Positions 45,219 through 54,690 of a stretch of DNA of 64,000 bases are shown here, one piece after another. A program made the translations under genes and the position numbers. The DNA comes from Opitutia bacterium ISCC 52 (GTDB lineage: Bacteria > Verrucomicrobiota > Verrucomicrobiia > Opitutales > UBA2995): assembly GCA_014529675.2 (NCBI GenBank), contig CP076040.1:1736001-1800000 (forward strand), read 5' to 3'. The notes below the pieces were generated by a model. That model made no database searches. It had not been told where the DNA came from and saw nothing but the letters and a program-made list of their open reading frames with translations. Each line of letters starts with the position of its first letter. The stretch's first letter is position 1.

Positions 45219-46634
45219 CTATTCAGAAATTTCACTGAGAATTTTAACGGCTACTTCGTTCTCGTATTCTTTGGCGATGTCCAGCGCGGTTGTTTTGTGA
45301 TCTGAAACCACAGAGGGGTCGACTCCTGCATCGAGAAGCATGTTGATGAGTTCAGCATCTCCTCCGACTGCTGCTTCGTGCAAGGGCGTGCCTCCAGCTG
45401 CGCTTAGTCGCTTCACATCGGCACCTCCATCGATGAGTAATTTGGTAATCGTATTTCGATTTTTCGCCCCTGCCAAATGGAGGGTTGTCCAACCTTGGCT
45501 ATCGCGCACTCCGTAATCGACGCCTACCTTGATGATGGCGGCTGCGACCACGGGTAAGTCGCGATCGATAGCCAGGTGCATTGCTGTTTGGCTACGGGAA
45601 GTCAGAACGTTGGGATCACCACCTGCTTTCAGAAGCATCAAAGCCGCTTCGGGACGCTTGCGCATGATGGCCTCGTGAAGAGGTGTCATTTTGGAACGAC
45701 CCGGTGTATTCACAATATCCGGTGTTTTTTCCAGATGGCGTTTTACATCCTCGATGTCGTTCCGAGCGATAGCTTCGCTAATGGCTTTATAGCGAATGAG
45801 CCCTGAGACAGAGGAGGACACGCCCTCAGTTGGAATCTTAACTCCGGCAGCCCAGCTTATGCCATTCAGCACCTGTTTTCTGAAATCATCTTGTGACCAA
45901 TTATGATGAAAGTTCCCACCTGTGAGGGCAAAGCCTCTTCCTTTACCTCGGTTTTCCGATACCCAAGCCAGATGCTGAGGAACTTGATCTTGAAGTGCTT
46001 TGCGCAAGGCAGCGTTGCCGGAACGAGGGCCATCCTGACCCAGTTCATTTTCGGTAGCTTGAGTGGAAAGCACGGGTGTGATTCCCTTCATGCCCTTGCG
46101 GAATCGCATGTTAAAATACCATTCGTCTTCAGTCAGGTAGGGGCTCACTCCATTATTCACTGGATGATCCCCTAGTGTTACTTCTCGAAGTTCCCATTGT
46201 GGGTTAACGGACCAATCGACTTCAAAATAGCCACCTATTGAATCCAGGTAGAATTCGTTCATCTCTTGATCGGCTCCTTCCAGAGCGTAATGAAGCACGA
46301 CAATGCCGGTGCCAGCTTTATGCAGCTTTTCCAGCTCTTCGGTCTGGCCTTTGGCTACGTGAAGATCTTCACCATCTGTATAAATTACGATGGCATCTAC
46401 ATCTTCTAGTAGGGTTGAATCTGTAGGCCATCCTTGGCTCACTGTTGCCTGAACTCCGATGTCGGCCTCGTTGAGGCATGAAGCTAGTAATTCGCTACCT
46501 GCGACAAATTCGTGGGCATTCCAACCATGACTGGGTTCACCGGCGAGGAAGAGAACTGTTTTGTCTTTTCCGTAAGCGATGGCCGTGGCAAGGGAAAGGA
46601 ATAGGGCCAGGAACCTGCAGATCTTTAAACTCAT
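45219..46634 (-). CDS. Secreted ThuA domain fused to ankyrin repeats
   Basis: 471 residues. Signal peptide (ICRFLALFLSLATAIAYG), then a ThuA domain (TVLFLAGEPSHGWNAHEFVAG, DAIVIYTDGED, GTGIVVLHYA, NFHHNWSQDDFRKQVLNGI) to about residue 265. A C-terminal block of about five ankyrin repeats follows from residue 290 (MTPLHEAIMRKRPEAALMLL, TAMHLAIDRDL, TTLHLAGAKN, TPLHEAAVGG). ThuA is tied to sugar oxidation; ankyrins mediate protein contact, perhaps with the neighbouring dehydrogenase. The gene starts by a 4-bp overlap with the end of the dehydrogenase gene. Confidence 0.88.
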   Translation of the reverse strand: MSLKICRFLALFLSLATAIAYGKDKTVLFLAGEPSHGWNAHEFVAGSELLASCLNEADIGVQATVSQGWPTDSTLLEDVDAIVIYTDGEDLHVAKGQTEELEKLHKAGTGIVVLHYALEGADQEMNEFYLDSIGGYFEVDWSVNPQWELREVTLGDHPVNNGVSPYLTEDEWYFNMRFRKGMKGITPVLSTQATENELGQDGPRSGNAALRKALQDQVPQHLAWVSENRGKGRGFALTGGNFHHNWSQDDFRKQVLNGISWAAGVKIPTEGVSSSVSGLIRYKAISEAIARNDIEDVKRHLEKTPDIVNTPGRSKMTPLHEAIMRKRPEAALMLLKAGGDPNVLTSRSQTAMHLAIDRDLPVVAAAIIKVGVDYGVRDSQGWTTLHLAGAKNRNTITKLLIDGGADVKRLSAAGGTPLHEAAVGGDAELINMLLDAGVDPSVVSDHKTTALDIAKEYENEVAVKILSEISE

Positions 46635-48709
46635 TCTGCGCCGGTCGATGTATTTTCAGCGTCCATGGCTACTGCTGGAATCTCAATTCCTTGAATTCCA
46701 TTTCCGGCATCTTCGGATACAATTCTCGCATTCCGAATGTACACTGCGCCTCCGCCTCCAGATTTTGAAAGTTTGTGTATTTGAAAAGCAATAACACCTT
46801 CGGCTGTTTTTCCATCAATCATGTTGAGTGTAGGCACCCCATTGACCCAGGTGCGAAAATGATCTCCGATAGCTTCTATCCGGTAGTGGTTCCACTCTGA
46901 TTTGCGGTACGCCTTTTGAGCGTCTACTTTTCCTTCAAGTGAGTAGAGCCAACCTCTGCCGCCTTCTTCGTAGATCCCACCCGTCCATTGTCGTTCGGAC
47001 TGGTCGATTTCCATTTGGTAACCGTGCAGATTTCCTCCTTTGAAATTAGGATTACTTTGACCACGCAGCATAATGCCGGAGTTCAAATCACCTATGACTT
47101 TCACATCCACTTCGAGGATGAAGTCGGAGTAGGTTTTCTTGGTCGCCAGGTAGGTGAATGCTTCGGTGTCTTGTTGGAGAGCAACGATTGCTCCGTCGTC
47201 CACCAGGACTGTGGAGTTGCCATCGCGAGCTTCCCAGCCACTAAGATCACGTCCATTGAACAGGCTGGTCCATTGTGGCTCTGGCAATGGCACCATACGC
47301 CAAAGTGCGCCGGTATTGGGGGTGCGAGTATTGAGAGCGATATAGATGGAGCCATCTGGGGCTGAAGTAACTTCACGAACGCGGCCTTGTTTTTTGAGCA
47401 GTGTTTCGATGTGCGTTACCTTGCCATCTTCGATCACGATGCGTTGCAACTCTTCTGCAGACATTCCGGTTGCCAGTATGTTGTTTTTCCAGCCAGGGAA
47501 TTTGTCTCCTTCGTAAAAATCAATTCCGCAAGTGGCGATAGAGGGGAGCCAGTAGTGCACGGGTTGTTCCATGCCTTCCATGTGTGTCTTGTCGGTCCAT
47601 GGGGTGCCGTCGTAGTTCATGCCGTAAGTGATGACTGGCCAACCGTAGTTTACTCCCGGTTTTATTAGATTGAGTTCATCGCCTCCCCGCGGGCCATGTT
47701 CGGTTTCCCAAATCTCTCCTGTGAGCGGATGAAGGTCCAAGCCCTGCGGATTACGATTTCCATAGGTCCAAATTGTTTTGTAAGCGCCCTTGTCATTGTA
47801 GAAAGGATTTCCTTCAGGCACACGGCCGTCGTCATGAATACGATGGATTTTTCCATGAGGCACTGTGAGGTCTTGTGCTGGATCTCCTTCTTGTCTGTCT
47901 CCAATGCCAAAGAAAAGGTATCCGTCCTTGAATACAAATCGAGAGCCGTAGTGACCTCCCTTAATCGTATGAAATTGTGGAGGAGCTCTAAAAATCTCTT
48001 CTTCATCTACCCACTTGTTGTTTTTGATGCGTCCTCGAACGACCGCGGTCATGGAAGCGTCCTTGTCGTTAATTTTAGCACCTACGTGTTCGCTGAATGA
48101 GAGGTAGATCCATCCGTTGTTTTCGTAGTCAGGGTGGGGGGTAACTTCCAGTAGACCTCCCTGGCCGACCGCATGTACCTTGGGAGTTCCTTTGACCTCA
48201 GTTTTTACACCATCATTCAGGTGCCACAGAATACCGCTTCTTTGAGTTAACAAAGTGGAGTTGTCCGGGAGGAAGTTGATAGACCAAAGGATGCCTTCAA
48301 GTTCCAGGATCTTCTCCATCTTAAAGTTGTGAAGTTCTGTCGAGTAGACACCTCCCAGGGGTTTTACCTTTTCGAGTAAACCGGTGGTTTCAGCGAGCAA
48401 TTTTTGTTCTCGTATAAGAATGATGAGTCCTCGAATCTGCTCTTCGTCTAGGACGTCCTTCCAGGGAATCATGCCCATTTCTGGAACGCCGTTGCGAATG
48501 ATTTTGGCGATGTCGGCATCTGATCCACCGTATTTCCACACACCATCGATCAGAGAGCTTCCTTGACCTCCCTCCATGTTCTGTCCGTGGCAAGTAGCAC
48601 AGTATTGTTTGTAGAGATCCATCATCTCACCCGTGCCGATACGGCTTTGTGCGTGGGCGAGGGCAGGGATGAGACATGCGGTTATTAGGTAAGAAACGAG
48701 TTTGTTCAT
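46631..48709 (-). CDS. Cytochrome c - PQQ-type sugar dehydrogenase - DUF1080 fusion
   Basis: 692 residues. Leader MNKLVSYLITACLIPALAHA, then a c-type cytochrome domain with heme motif CATCH (Cys37, Cys40, His41). From about residue 120 comes a soluble glucose-dehydrogenase-like propeller (GILWSINFLPDNSTLLTQRS, GQGGLLEVTPHPDYENNGWI, GNRNPQGLDLHP, EHGPRGGDELN). From about residue 490 is a DUF1080 (3-keto-disaccharide hydrolase) domain (WTSLFNGRDLSGWEARDGN). It suggests sugar oxidation with electrons passed to heme, then cleavage of the 3-keto sugar. It overlaps the ThuA-ankyrin gene by 4 bp, so both are coupled. Confidence 0.9.
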   Translation of the reverse strand: MNKLVSYLITACLIPALAHAQSRIGTGEMMDLYKQYCATCHGQNMEGGQGSSLIDGVWKYGGSDADIAKIIRNGVPEMGMIPWKDVLDEEQIRGLIILIREQKLLAETTGLLEKVKPLGGVYSTELHNFKMEKILELEGILWSINFLPDNSTLLTQRSGILWHLNDGVKTEVKGTPKVHAVGQGGLLEVTPHPDYENNGWIYLSFSEHVGAKINDKDASMTAVVRGRIKNNKWVDEEEIFRAPPQFHTIKGGHYGSRFVFKDGYLFFGIGDRQEGDPAQDLTVPHGKIHRIHDDGRVPEGNPFYNDKGAYKTIWTYGNRNPQGLDLHPLTGEIWETEHGPRGGDELNLIKPGVNYGWPVITYGMNYDGTPWTDKTHMEGMEQPVHYWLPSIATCGIDFYEGDKFPGWKNNILATGMSAEELQRIVIEDGKVTHIETLLKKQGRVREVTSAPDGSIYIALNTRTPNTGALWRMVPLPEPQWTSLFNGRDLSGWEARDGNSTVLVDDGAIVALQQDTEAFTYLATKKTYSDFILEVDVKVIGDLNSGIMLRGQSNPNFKGGNLHGYQMEIDQSERQWTGGIYEEGGRGWLYSLEGKVDAQKAYRKSEWNHYRIEAIGDHFRTWVNGVPTLNMIDGKTAEGVIAFQIHKLSKSGGGGAVYIRNARIVSEDAGNGIQGIEIPAVAMDAENTSTGAE

Positions 48710-48809
48710 AATAAATAGGATTTAGGGTAAACCAATTTGTAAGAGCTATTCAGTTGGCGACTGACAAAAAAGTCCAGCCGACAAACAGGATGCGGAGATT
48801 TATCGTGAT

Positions 48810-49697
48810 CTATTTTAAGCGAACCGTTGCTTCCACAGGGTAGTGATCTGAAGGGTATCGGCCATTTTCCTGGGTATAATTGATGGTGGCGTTGAGTGTG
48901 ACAAAACCCTGACTGGTCAGGATCCAATCGATCCTATTACGGGCACGTTCTCCCGTAAAAGCACTGAAAGTTCCCTCCAGATCTCGCACTTGAGGATGAA
49001 TGACTCGGTAAGTATCGATCAGTGGAGCCCCGCTGTCTCCGTTTGAGGTAACGAGCGCTGCGTAAGGATCGAGTTGCTCATCGGTATTGAAATCTCCGGT
49101 TACGATAACGGGAATATCGGGTAGCACGCTGTCAATGCGTTTGCGGATCAGCTTGGCTGATTCCAGTCTGGCCTCTGTGCCACGGTGGTCGAAGTGCGTG
49201 TTTCCGAATATCATGCTGTTGCCTCCGCTTTTTCGATCCTTGATCATAATCCAGGTTGCAAGTCGAGGCAGCGCCGAGTCCCAACTCTTGCTGCCCGGTA
49301 CTTCCGGAGTCTCGCTGAGCCAAAAGTACCCTTCGTCTACTGGTTCGAATCGATCGCGTTTATACATGACAGGGACATACTCTCCCGATGTTAAGTCGGC
49401 TTCCCGAGCAACGCCAAAGTAGCCGTATTCAGGGAGTTGTTCTCTCAAAAAATCAGCTTGAAAGCCATGAACTTCCTGCAGGCCGAGCAGGTCGGGATCG
49501 AACATACGGATAGTTTCGACAACAAAGTCCTGCCTGAGTGGCCAGGCATTCTCACCGTCCTTGGCCACGCCGTTTCGTATGTTGAAACTCATGACTTTGA
49601 TGGAAGGATTTTTCGCCTCAGCCATGAACGGAGCAATTAATAGTAAGCAAACAAGGCTAATAACAGTGCGAATAGAGGCAGCTTTATTGGGGAACAT
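48810..49697 (-). CDS. Secreted endonuclease/exonuclease/phosphatase-family protein
   Basis: 295 residues with a signal peptide (VISLVCLLLIAPFMAEA). Motifs of the EEP superfamily: KVMSFNIRNG, LGLQEVHGFQADFL with the metal-binding Glu, FGNTHFDHRG, VIVTGDFNTDEQ, and SDHYPVEATV with the terminal Asp-His pair. Activity could be on phosphodiesters, inositol phosphates or nucleic acid; the sequence does not decide. It stands between the dehydrogenase operon and a methyltransferase gene on the same strand. Confidence 0.88.
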   Translation of the reverse strand: MFPNKAASIRTVISLVCLLLIAPFMAEAKNPSIKVMSFNIRNGVAKDGENAWPLRQDFVVETIRMFDPDLLGLQEVHGFQADFLREQLPEYGYFGVAREADLTSGEYVPVMYKRDRFEPVDEGYFWLSETPEVPGSKSWDSALPRLATWIMIKDRKSGGNSMIFGNTHFDHRGTEARLESAKLIRKRIDSVLPDIPVIVTGDFNTDEQLDPYAALVTSNGDSGAPLIDTYRVIHPQVRDLEGTFSAFTGERARNRIDWILTSQGFVTLNATINYTQENGRYPSDHYPVEATVRLK

Positions 49698-49724
49698 GAC
49701 GGTGTGGATGGTAGCGTTTATGGA

Positions 49725-50495
49725 TTAGGTTTTTCTGCGAGCCCAATACCAGGTCCTCAGATTGCCACTCTTTCTTCGAGTATAGGGCGTGTCGGTCTCG
49801 TTGTGCAAGATTTCACCTCCGGCATCCGTCACGAATTTCTCAATGTTTTGTTTGGAGATGGGATGGATTTGTACTGGGGGTTTACCTCTCAGTTGTTTGA
49901 AAAAGGGACGCACTTTTTCCCGGTGCCATTTGACCAGGTTGAAGCCAGGGGAGCCTTCCTCATGGTGGTAGCAATCGTGCACTAGAAACACGGTTAAACC
50001 GCCTGGTTTTAGAAGACGAAAGAAATCTTTGATGTAATTCTTGGAGGCTGGGTAGGGGATGTGCTGTATTGTTTTATTGCTGTAAAAAAAGTCGAATGTG
50101 GCCTCCTCGAGCTGAGCTAGATCCTCTCGCTTGTTCAGGACGAACTCAGCGTTGGCTTGTCGTTTGATTTTGTTAGCTCGGTCGATCATGGTTGAAGACA
50201 CATCGACTCCAACGGCTGAATCAAAGTGTTCTGCTAAGGCATTGGTTAGTCGACCCACTCCACAGCCGAAATCAAGGCACCGACCTTTTTGAATCTGAAA
50301 GTCCAGTTTTGCCAGACGATTGATCTGGGCCTGTACTTCTTCCTTTCCTGAATCGAAGAAGGCATCCTCGTTTTTATCGTCCAAGTATTCGGGATAGGTC
50401 ATGACTGTCCAAAAGGCCTGGTTTTTTCCGAGATCCTCGTAGAGGGATTCAACAGCCTTGAATGCGGCTGATTGATTATCTTCCTGTTCGGTCAT
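49725..50495 (-). CDS. Class I SAM-dependent methyltransferase
   Basis: 256 residues. The SAM-binding motif CLDFGCGVGRLTNALAEHF is followed by VGVDVSSTMIDRA and the LKPGGLTVFLVHDCYHHEE strand. N-terminal 80 residues are helical. The target (small molecule, lipid or tRNA) is not clear. It has no leader, so cytosolic. It is upstream of the exported nuclease-like gene on the same strand and divergent from the MFS gene. Confidence 0.87.
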   Translation of the reverse strand: MTEQEDNQSAAFKAVESLYEDLGKNQAFWTVMTYPEYLDDKNEDAFFDSGKEEVQAQINRLAKLDFQIQKGRCLDFGCGVGRLTNALAEHFDSAVGVDVSSTMIDRANKIKRQANAEFVLNKREDLAQLEEATFDFFYSNKTIQHIPYPASKNYIKDFFRLLKPGGLTVFLVHDCYHHEEGSPGFNLVKWHREKVRPFFKQLRGKPPVQIHPISKQNIEKFVTDAGGEILHNETDTPYTRRKSGNLRTWYWARRKT

Positions 50496-50659
50496 TTGGT
50501 AAACGTAGGTCTCGATGACGTGTTATCGTGCTTCAAGGTTCCCTTTGAGCCTTTCAAAGTTTTCTTAAACCTCCGGGGAGGAAAAGGATAATCTGTGAGG
50601 TCATGATCTTTTTGAACCCGGGCTTGTGCAGGAATAAGCTTTGGTTCCTAATTCCCCGA

Positions 50660-51820
50660 ATGTTCGATTTTAGGACAGCCATAGCTGGATGGAATAGCGA
50701 CTTTAAGCGACTCGCAGTAGCGACTGCTTCGTTGGGTGTCTTTTTTGGCGTGCTCATGACCTTGCAGCACAACTTCATGGTTGAGGAATTGGGCATTGAG
50801 GTGCACGAGCTGGGAATCGTTGAAGCGTTCCGCGAAATGCCGGGTTTTTTCAACTTTGTGTTCCTGGCTATCATGATTGCGCTGTCACCTCCTCTTGCCG
50901 CAGCTATCTGTCTGGTGCTGATGGGGCTGGGAATAGCTATGTTCTCGCAAGTGGAAACCGTGGTTGCGTTTACCCTGTTTTCGGTGGTGTGGAGTATTGG
51001 TTTTCATGCCTGGGCTCCATTGAGCCAGAGTATGGGGATTCTGTATTCCCCTGAAGATGGAAAAGGAAAAGCGTTGGGACAATTGCGTGCGGTTGAAGGC
51101 CTGGCTTGGTTGCTCATCATTGTCGTGTGTAAGTTTGCTTTCGATTACATTAACTACGCAGGCTTGTTTGTCTTGGCGGGCGTAGCTTGCTTGATCGGTA
51201 GCTATGTGATTTCTGGGGCTACTCGAAAGAAAGTCTCTGTAGTCGACCGCAGCTTCCTTTTAAGGAAAAAATATTGGCTCTACTACACCTTGCAATTTCT
51301 GCAGGGCTGTCGGAAACAGATTTTTATTACTTTTGCTGTCTTTGCGTTGGTCAAAGTGCATGGCATGCCCATTCACTCGACCATTATTCTAATGTTCATC
51401 AATCAGCTCCTGATTTTTCTGACGGGCTCCTGGTTCGGCCGCTTAATTGATGTCCATGGTGAACGAAGGATGCTCAGTATCAGCTATGTCGTTTTGACTT
51501 TGGTCTTCCTCGGATACGGATTCATCGAACACCGCCCGACGCTCTATGTCCTCTACTGTGTGGATAATTTGGTCTTCTTTGGTGGGATTGCATTGACGAC
51601 TTACTTGAATCGTATTGCTCCGCCCGAAGACTTGAAGCCAAGTCTCTCAATGGGGGTGACCTTTAATCACATATCCTCCGTTGCTGCACCTTTAATGGGT
51701 GGCTTTGCCTGGCACTATTTCGGATATCAAGCGATCTTCTTTGCGGGAGCATTCTTTGCCTTAGTATCGCTCGTGTTTGCACAGTTTATTCCGAAGAGGT
51801 CGGCTGTGAGTTCAGGTTAG
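50660..51820 (+). CDS. Major facilitator superfamily transporter
   Basis: About 386 residues from ATG 50660; a start at 50603 would add 19 residues. Around twelve membrane segments with an internal repeat, and a short loop WFGRLIDVHGERRML in the middle, similar to the G-x-x-x-D-R-x-G-R-R signature of MFS. The substrate is unknown. The end overlaps the convergent cupin gene by 4 bp. Confidence 0.85.
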   Translation: MFDFRTAIAGWNSDFKRLAVATASLGVFFGVLMTLQHNFMVEELGIEVHELGIVEAFREMPGFFNFVFLAIMIALSPPLAAAICLVLMGLGIAMFSQVETVVAFTLFSVVWSIGFHAWAPLSQSMGILYSPEDGKGKALGQLRAVEGLAWLLIIVVCKFAFDYINYAGLFVLAGVACLIGSYVISGATRKKVSVVDRSFLLRKKYWLYYTLQFLQGCRKQIFITFAVFALVKVHGMPIHSTIILMFINQLLIFLTGSWFGRLIDVHGERRMLSISYVVLTLVFLGYGFIEHRPTLYVLYCVDNLVFFGGIALTTYLNRIAPPEDLKPSLSMGVTFNHISSVAAPLMGGFAWHYFGYQAIFFAGAFFALVSLVFAQFIPKRSAVSSG

Positions 51821-52356
51821 GAATCCGCTTTCCAGTTGGGGCCTATAAGCGATCGCAAGTGATCACGGGTGGCCCATTCAGCTTTACCAGCGTATTTATC
51901 TATAAATGCCTGACCACCTCCAAGACGAACTCGCTCCGGTTTCCACGCGGGAGTTACTACCGACCCAACGAGAAGGAAATCCGCTGGGTCGTGCAGGCGT
52001 AGTGCTTTCCCACAAGCCCCGGGTGCGACGATTATGGGGCGTTGTCCTGCTTTCAGGTCCAAACCTAGAGTTTTCTTTTCAACAGAGCCATCCTCGTGGA
52101 ATAGATAGTAGTCTGCCGGTCCTCCTGAGATGAGAATGTGGTGATCGTCTGGCTCTAACCAATGAAGGTGGTTTTGGGGATGATCGCGAGTCAGTGCATA
52201 GTAGATGCAATTACTCGCCGCTGAAGAACCGAGTTTGGAATCGACCTGGATATGTGAGGTCTTTTCCACCACATAAAGACCTGACTCATGGTCCAAATGC
52301 TGTAATCCCAGTTCTTCAATCCAGTCCTTCATCTCTGTTAATGTATTTCGGGCCAA
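51817..52356 (-). CDS. DUF985 (cupin_5) family protein
   Basis: 179 residues. The beginning (MKDWIEELGLQHLDHESGLY) and the cupin strands (SNCIYYALTRDHPQNHLHWL, YYLFHEDGSV, VAPGACGKALRLHDPADF, VGSVVTPAW) match the DUF985 cupin family of about 150-180 residues. His and Glu residues of the cupin barrel could bind a metal. Enzyme function is not established. Cytosolic, with no leader. Confidence 0.85.
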   Translation of the reverse strand: MARNTLTEMKDWIEELGLQHLDHESGLYVVEKTSHIQVDSKLGSSAASNCIYYALTRDHPQNHLHWLEPDDHHILISGGPADYYLFHEDGSVEKKTLGLDLKAGQRPIIVAPGACGKALRLHDPADFLLVGSVVTPAWKPERVRLGGGQAFIDKYAGKAEWATRDHLRSLIGPNWKADS

Positions 52357-52450
52357 GGTATCACTGTCAATGAGTCCTTGGGCAGGTCCTGTTGAACCAG
52401 TCGATTTTTCTATTGGAATACGTAACCGGATCTTCTAGACCTCGGTCACA

Positions 52451-53170
52451 ATGAAAATGTCTATACTTCTACCTCTTATTACCCTAACGCTGGCGGGAGC
52501 CACTTTGGCTTTTGGCGCCGGTCATAAAAATGACGAAGGCTGGAAATCTGTCTTCAACGGCAAAAACCTGGAAGGATGGACTGCCAGTAAAGAGAATCCC
52601 AATTCCTATACCGTAAAGAATGGCAACCTGATCCTGAAAGGCGGACGCTCACACCTGTTTTATTCGGGATCAGTCGGTGGATCCAATTTTAAGAATTTCG
52701 AGTTGAAGCTTCAGGCCAAGACGATGGCGAATGCCAACTCTGGCGTTTATTTTCATACTAAATATCAGGATGCTGGATGGCCCGACCAAGGCTTTGAGGC
52801 TCAGGTTAATACCTCCCACAAAGATCCCAAGAAAACCGGAAGCCTTTACGCAGTCGCCAATATCTATGTAGCGATGAAGCCAGAACCCGAATTTACAGTG
52901 CGCGTCGACAAGTCAGGTGCCCAAATCTGGCAGGACCAAGCACCCTCTACGGATGGGGAATGGTTCGATTACCATATCATCGTTGTTGACGACACCGTAA
53001 CGCTCAAAATTAACGGAGAGACCATGGTTCAGTGGACACAGCCAGAAGGCTGGGAAGGTCCAAAGAATATGCCTGGTCGCGTACTTGGAAGTGGAACGAT
53101 TGCTCTTCAAGCTCACGATCCAGATAGCGAAGTTCACTACCGCAATATTAAGCTGAAGATTCTAGACTGA
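52451..53170 (+). CDS. Secreted DUF1080 (3-keto-disaccharide hydrolase) protein
   Basis: 239 residues. A leader (LLPLITLTLAGATLAFGAG) is followed by a single DUF1080 domain: WKSVFNGKNLEGWTASKENP, NFKNFELKLQAKTMANANSG, VYFHTKYQ, GEWFDYHIIVVDD and the end SEVHYRNIKLKILD. The fold is a concanavalin-type beta-sandwich; characterised members cleave 3-keto-glycosides. It matches the C-terminal domain of the 46631 fusion. It is convergent with the DUF2231-LRR gene. Confidence 0.9.
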   Translation: MKMSILLPLITLTLAGATLAFGAGHKNDEGWKSVFNGKNLEGWTASKENPNSYTVKNGNLILKGGRSHLFYSGSVGGSNFKNFELKLQAKTMANANSGVYFHTKYQDAGWPDQGFEAQVNTSHKDPKKTGSLYAVANIYVAMKPEPEFTVRVDKSGAQIWQDQAPSTDGEWFDYHIIVVDDTVTLKINGETMVQWTQPEGWEGPKNMPGRVLGSGTIALQAHDPDSEVHYRNIKLKILD

Positions 53171-53181
53171 TTTAGCAGTAA

Positions 53182-54639
53182 TCAGTTCAGGACAAAGTTA
53201 CAGTTGGGGAGTGATTCCTTTAGCTGGGCCAAGACGGATTCTTCGTAGAGTTCTGTCTGGAACAGATACAGGTTCTTAAGCTGCGTCAGTTGAGATAGCT
53301 CACTCACTCGCTCAGAACTGAGCTCCGTGCCGTAAAGGTTGAGCGACTCCAGGTTTTTAAGAGCTACCAGTTTGTTAAGCTGCTGCCCTTGGATCTTTGT
53401 CTTGCTAAGGTTTAGGCTACGCAGGTTCTCAAACTTCAAGATGGAATCCAGCGCCTCGTCGGTTAACTGCGTGCTCGAGAAATTCGCTTCTACTACTTTG
53501 TCCGCATACGGCACCAGTTTGGCCAACGTCGAATCGTCGAACGTTTTTTGAATGGCGAAGGTTTCAATGGAGAATTCGGAGGCTTTCGATTCAATGGGTA
53601 TGACGATGAGTCCAATCTCTTCATGTAGTTGGGTTAGACCCAGGTACAGGTCCTCTCGTTCGATGCGTCGTCTTTCTAACTCTTCTTCTGATACCATGGA
53701 GTCGAAGATGGATTGGAAATAGGCATAAATATTGGCAGGGACATCGTCGTGGGCTCCTACCGTTTTTAAAGGATCAGCACCTTCTTGTATCCACCAGCCA
53801 ATGACTTCGACTTCTGTGTCGCTTAGCGGTGGCTTTCCGTCCGTAGGCATGAAGTCCTCATCATCATGTGGCAGGGTAATGCGGAAATAGAGTTCACTGT
53901 CTTCTAAATCTCCCGCTGCTATCGAGTATCCCATCTCGCCACCTTTCAAAAGCCCTTCATAGCTTTCCATGTCCAAGTCGCCTTTTTTCTTATTTGGATT
54001 GTGGCAGGTGTTGCAGTTTTGCTCGAAAATGGTGTGAACGACATCCGTGTAAACCTCCAGGTCATCTACTGAGGCAACCACTTTGACTTCCTCTATCTCT
54101 AATCCGAACATCGTGCGAAGGGAGTTCGGCATGTGTTTGGTTAGGTAGTCTTCGCCGTGGGTGATAGAGCCTCCATTGTGGCTGGAAACGAATAGCATGA
54201 GAAGGCATGCTGCCAAGGTTAGCTTATAGGCCAAAGTCGTAATAGCTTTCCCGCCGTACAGCTTCAATACTCCTAATCCCAGGGTTAGAATCCCAAGGAT
54301 CAAACTCACCCGCATGTGGTATACTACCAGTGGTTCGTTGGCTCCACCTGCGTAGGCGAGTAGGATGCCAGTGGAAACGGCTAGAATGGTGACTCCAATG
54401 GTGAGGATGAGGATGAATGTGGCGGCCTCTTTGAACTTTCCGTAAACGGGGGTTATCGACTCAAATATGGCTAAGAGCACAAAAAATCCAATGGGCAGAT
54501 GCAACACAACTGGATGAAAGCGTCCTATGAAAGTAAGCATGCCGGCATGCTCTTCGCCTGTTAGAGGGTTGGATATCAGGAAGGCAAAGAATACGATAGC
54601 AAGAAATGCACTCGCGACTGTGAGGATCTTTTTAGTCAT
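53182..54639 (-). CDS. DUF2231 membrane - cytochrome-like - leucine-rich-repeat protein
   Basis: 485 residues. Residues 1-155 have about five hydrophobic segments of the DUF2231 type (GRFHPVVLHLPIGFFVLLAI). Then a planctomycete-type cytochrome segment with NCNTCHNP (Cys209, Cys212, His213) and DDEDFMPTDGKPPLSDTEV. Residues about 370-485 hold four to five leucine-rich repeats (LTDEALDSILKFENLRSLNL, LKNLESLNLYG, LTQLKNLYLF). The C-terminal part is probably periplasmic. It is the last gene of the DUF1553-DUF1501-DUF2231 series and could dock the partner proteins. Confidence 0.85.
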   Translation of the reverse strand: MTKKILTVASAFLAIVFFAFLISNPLTGEEHAGMLTFIGRFHPVVLHLPIGFFVLLAIFESITPVYGKFKEAATFILILTIGVTILAVSTGILLAYAGGANEPLVVYHMRVSLILGILTLGLGVLKLYGGKAITTLAYKLTLAACLLMLFVSSHNGGSITHGEDYLTKHMPNSLRTMFGLEIEEVKVVASVDDLEVYTDVVHTIFEQNCNTCHNPNKKKGDLDMESYEGLLKGGEMGYSIAAGDLEDSELYFRITLPHDDEDFMPTDGKPPLSDTEVEVIGWWIQEGADPLKTVGAHDDVPANIYAYFQSIFDSMVSEEELERRRIEREDLYLGLTQLHEEIGLIVIPIESKASEFSIETFAIQKTFDDSTLAKLVPYADKVVEANFSSTQLTDEALDSILKFENLRSLNLSKTKIQGQQLNKLVALKNLESLNLYGTELSSERVSELSQLTQLKNLYLFQTELYEESVLAQLKESLPNCNFVLN

Positions 54640-54690
54640 TTAGTGTTTAGAGGCAGCTGATTCTGAGTGGTCGGCAGATATACTTATGGA

